Below are positions 61,307 to 64,000 of a DNA stretch of 64,000 nt, one piece after another. The notes under the pieces were generated by a model. That model saw only the letters and a list, made by a program, of their open reading frames with translations, was not told where the DNA came from and searched no databases. Numbering within the stretch: the stretch's first letter is position 1; every line of letters starts with the position of its first letter. The stretch is from Flaccisagitta enflata (taxonomy: Eukaryota > Chaetognatha > Sagittoidea > Aphragmophora), in contig OZ231128.1 in the NCBI GenBank assembly GCA_965153355.1, forward strand, positions 44,950,001 to 45,014,000, given 5' to 3'. The position numbers were made by a program, and so were the translations under genes.

Positions 61307-64000
61307 ACCAGCAGTACATGGTCAAAATTCCTTACAAGGAAGAGGTGAAAAAGTTGTCGGACAACTTTGTACCAACAAGAGCTCTGTATTGGAAGCAGCA
61401 AGCCATCCTGAAGAATGACCCAGAAAAAAGAGCAACTGTTCAAAAGATTTTTGATGAACAGTTTGATCTTGGTGTTCTAGAACTGGTATCTGATGCTGAC
61501 ACTCCAGCTGGAGGTGTCCACTACCTACCTTGGCACTTGGTGCTTAGGCCAGGCCATCCAACAACACCTGTGAGGATTGTGAAAAATGCCTCATTCAAGG
61601 GGATATTTGGCATTTCCCTGAACAGTGCTCAACATGTTGGGCCAAATTTATTGCCAGATATCGTTGGATCAATTCTGCGTTTTCGTTCACGAAAAATTGC
61701 ATTCGTGTCTGATGTCAAAAAGATGTTTTGGCAGATAAAGATACCAGTTGAACAACAAGACCTTCATCGAATCATCACACCCAAGGGGATAGCTCGCCAG
61801 ACTAGTGTCATGTTCGGTGAATCTTCCTCTCCATTCTGTCCATGGCAACTTGTATACTACGCTCAGCGTGAGGACATCCAACAAAAATAAAAGCTTGTTT
61901 AAAACGAGCTCTACATGGACGATGTGCCTGGAGGGTGCGATTCAGTTGATGATGGTGTTGATATTCTGACTCAAATCAAAGGCTTTTTTGGGTCTATGCA
62001 CATGAAAGTGCACAAAATCAACAGCAACAACAAGGAGTTGTTGAGCATGATTGAGGGGACTGATGATAGTGAAGAAGCTGCAGTTCTTGGCTTGCAGTGG
62101 CATACAAATCATGACTCTCTCCAAGTCCCCAACAAAGAGTGGGACAAAACTCCAACCAAGAGGGAATTTTTGCAAAAAATCGCCTCCTTCTGGGACCCTA
62201 TTGGTGGCAGGAGCCCTCTTATCTGCAAAGGGAAGATGATAATGCAGAAAATATGGCAACTAGGTTCTGATTGGGACCAGCTTCTATCTGATGAGTTGAA
62301 GCGTGAAGTGGAAGAATTCAGAAAAGCAACTGTTGTTGACTTTGAAATTCCTCGGTTCTTTGGCAACCCTACTGTTCTTCACATCTTTGTAGATGCCAGT
62401 GAATCAGCATATGCCGCTGTTGCATATGCAATTTCTGAGAGAGGCTCTTGCTTTCTCATGTCCAAGACAAGAGTAAAGCCCATCAAAGTTGTCTCACTCC
62501 CCCGCATGGAGTTGCTGGGAGCAGTGTTAGGCTCACGCTTACTTGCCTTTCTCCACGAGGAAGTTTTCAAATCTGGGATTGAGACTTTCTTGTGGACAGA
62601 TTCCACTATTGCGCTTGGGTGGATCGAATCTTCTTCAGCACGCTACAAACCCTTCGTTGGGAACAGGATTGCGGAAATCCAACGAACATGCGGCAGTCAT
62701 GGCGTTAAATGCATGTGGGTACCTGGAGACGATAACCCAGCAGATATCCCATCCAGGGGTATTTGGCCTTTGGATGAAACACAATCCAAGCTCTGGATTG
62801 AGGGCCCTGAATTCATCAGAACAGGTGATTGGCCGAATCAGCCTGTAATGGAAAAGCCAGATATTGAACAAAGGAAAGTGGCTGTCAATATCACACAGGT
62901 TCGTGAACCTGTCATCAGTTTAGAACGTTACAGCTCTTTAGAAAAACTGGTGCGGATCATGATGTACGTGATTCGCTTTTGTAGCCCTTTGGGGGCGAGG
63001 GCGAATAACTCGATTGCTCAACAGCGGAAAAGGGCATTAGCAAAGCTCATCAGCCAAGAGCAAAAAACCTTCTTTTCTGAAGAATATGAATGCCTTCAGA
63101 AGAATCATGCCATTCCACGAAACTCTTCATTGATCCAATTCAATCCAATCTTGGAAGACGGTTTGATCAAAATGAGTGGAAGAGTGAACAAAAACATTAT
63201 CATTCTTCCAAACAAATCTCATCTCACCCGACTTCTCATCAGAGATGTTCACATCTCAAATCTTCATACGGGATCAAACCAGACGTTGGCAATTCTGCGT
63301 CAAAAATATTGGGTCATCAAAGGAATGACAACCGTGAAGGCCGAAACACAATCTTGCATAACATGCAAACGGATCAACAAGCCAATGTGTCAACAAATGA
63401 TGGCTGATTTACCAGATTTCAGGAAAATGGCGTTGCCACCTTTCTCTCATGTCGGACTCGATTACGCTGGACCTCTTCTCATTAAACCAAGGAGAGATTC
63501 AACTTCTCAAGCGGAGAAGCGTTGGATTTGCCTCTTTACTTGTGCATCAACCCGTGGTGTACATTTGGAGATTGTAAATGATCAGTCCACTGAAGAATTT
63601 TTGATGGCATTCGCACGTTTTTCCTGTCGACGAGGAAAACCTCTCAACGTCTACAGCGATAATGCTTCAACGTTCAAAAAGGCAGCAAAGGAATTGCCTG
63701 ACGTCATTTGGCAGTTCAATCCACCTGCAGCACCTTGGTGGGGAGGCTTCTGGGAACGCCTTGTGAGAAGCATCAAAACACCGATGAAGAAAGTTTTAGG
63801 ACAATCTCTCATCACTGACAAGGAACTTGCGACACTCATCATTCGAATTGAAGAGCAAATCAACTCCCGTCCACTTACACCGATTGTGGATGACCCGGAT
63901 CAAGTTCCGCTTACTCCTGCTGAGATGCTCATCGGCAGACCTCTACAACAACCGACGGACCCATGGCCTGACATTCCTCCGTCCAAAACGGCATTCTCTG
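61204..64000 (+). pseudogene. pol: RT-RNase H-integrase of element C, interrupted by two stops
   Basis: In the frame from 61204, BEL-type RT (HLVLRPGHPTTPVRIVKNAS, FVSDVKKMFWQIKI) is followed by TAA at 61888 and TAA at 61900. It then continues in the same frame with the catalytic YMDD at 61912-61923. RNase H (FVDASESAYAAVAY, LPRMELLGAVLG, LWTDSTIALGW) lies at 62380-62760. The integrase zinc site (HISNLHTG...C..C) is at about 63250-63370. The core boxes are GLDYAGPLL (about 63460), VYSDNAST (about 63655) and WWGGFWERLV (about 63735). The frame is open to the window end. The two stops remove everything from the active site on, so the copy is inactive or a chance pair of late mutations. No repair is proposed. 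Confidence 0.85.

Larger units (their letters stand above)
57290..64000 (+). mobile_element. BEL/Pao LTR retrotransposon C (5' part; runs past the window end)
   Basis: The order is structured leader (58055-58777), Gag-protease (58778-61306), and RT, RNase H and integrase in the -1 frame (61204 onward). Its AT-rich codon use sets it apart from the GC-rich elements A and B. Two in-frame stops in RT make this copy defective. The left edge is uncertain. Confidence 0.8.

Overview
This is a eukaryotic, almost certainly invertebrate metazoan, nuclear sequence. It has short GT-AG introns, coding exons that are more GC-rich than their surroundings, long di-, tri- and tetranucleotide arrays, three BEL/Pao-type LTR retrotransposons (a superfamily known from animals) and a 10-base N gap at 38631-38640. 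The species cannot be named from the window.

Host genes, all on the + strand, occupy little of it. Gene 1 (35-8793) is the 3' part of a gene of at least nine exons ending in a fibronectin type III domain. Gene 2 (36139-38674 and beyond) encodes an acidic, poly-Ser, cysteine-rich protein with a repeated CC(E/D)D motif, a one-base frame break and the N gap. Gene 3 (46513-47664) is the 3' end of an Ala/Gln-rich protein with a stop codon and a poly(A) signal. The boundary between genes 2 and 3 is uncertain.

Mobile DNA dominates. A 5.3-kb foldback element (115-5371, duplication TACGA) lies in the first visible intron of gene 1. From 9621 to 34172 there is a three-layer nest. A roughly 1-kb palindromic element was split by BEL element A (10144-33631, duplication CCCAA, two 765-bp LTRs), and the 3' LTR of A was split by a 9.4-kb TTAA-flanked insertion (23843-33231) that is itself full of smaller elements. 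Element A encodes Gag, then protease fused to leftover integrase-region pieces. The two frames are separated only by an in-frame UGA in a known readthrough context, followed by a perfect 9-bp stem-loop.

Element B (about 50100-57285, - strand) has an intact protease-RT-RNase H-integrase frame, a Gag reduced to its last zinc knuckle, the same in-frame UGA arrangement, and an extra 614-codon RGG-box/charged-helix ORF downstream of pol. Element C (+ strand, from before 58055 past the window end) has a leader built of repeated hairpins, Gag-protease, a canonical A_AAU_UUU slip heptamer at the frame change into RT, and two in-frame stops just before the YMDD box.

Scattered through introns and spacers are many short hairpin-ended elements with (CCGT)n cores. 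They fall into families whose 9-10 bp end sequence differs between families but always occurs three times within a copy. A further family has GGGCAGCGG inverted ends and a minisatellite core. These elements plus microsatellites account for most gene-free stretches. Sequence comparisons, LTR divergence and hairpins were judged by eye.
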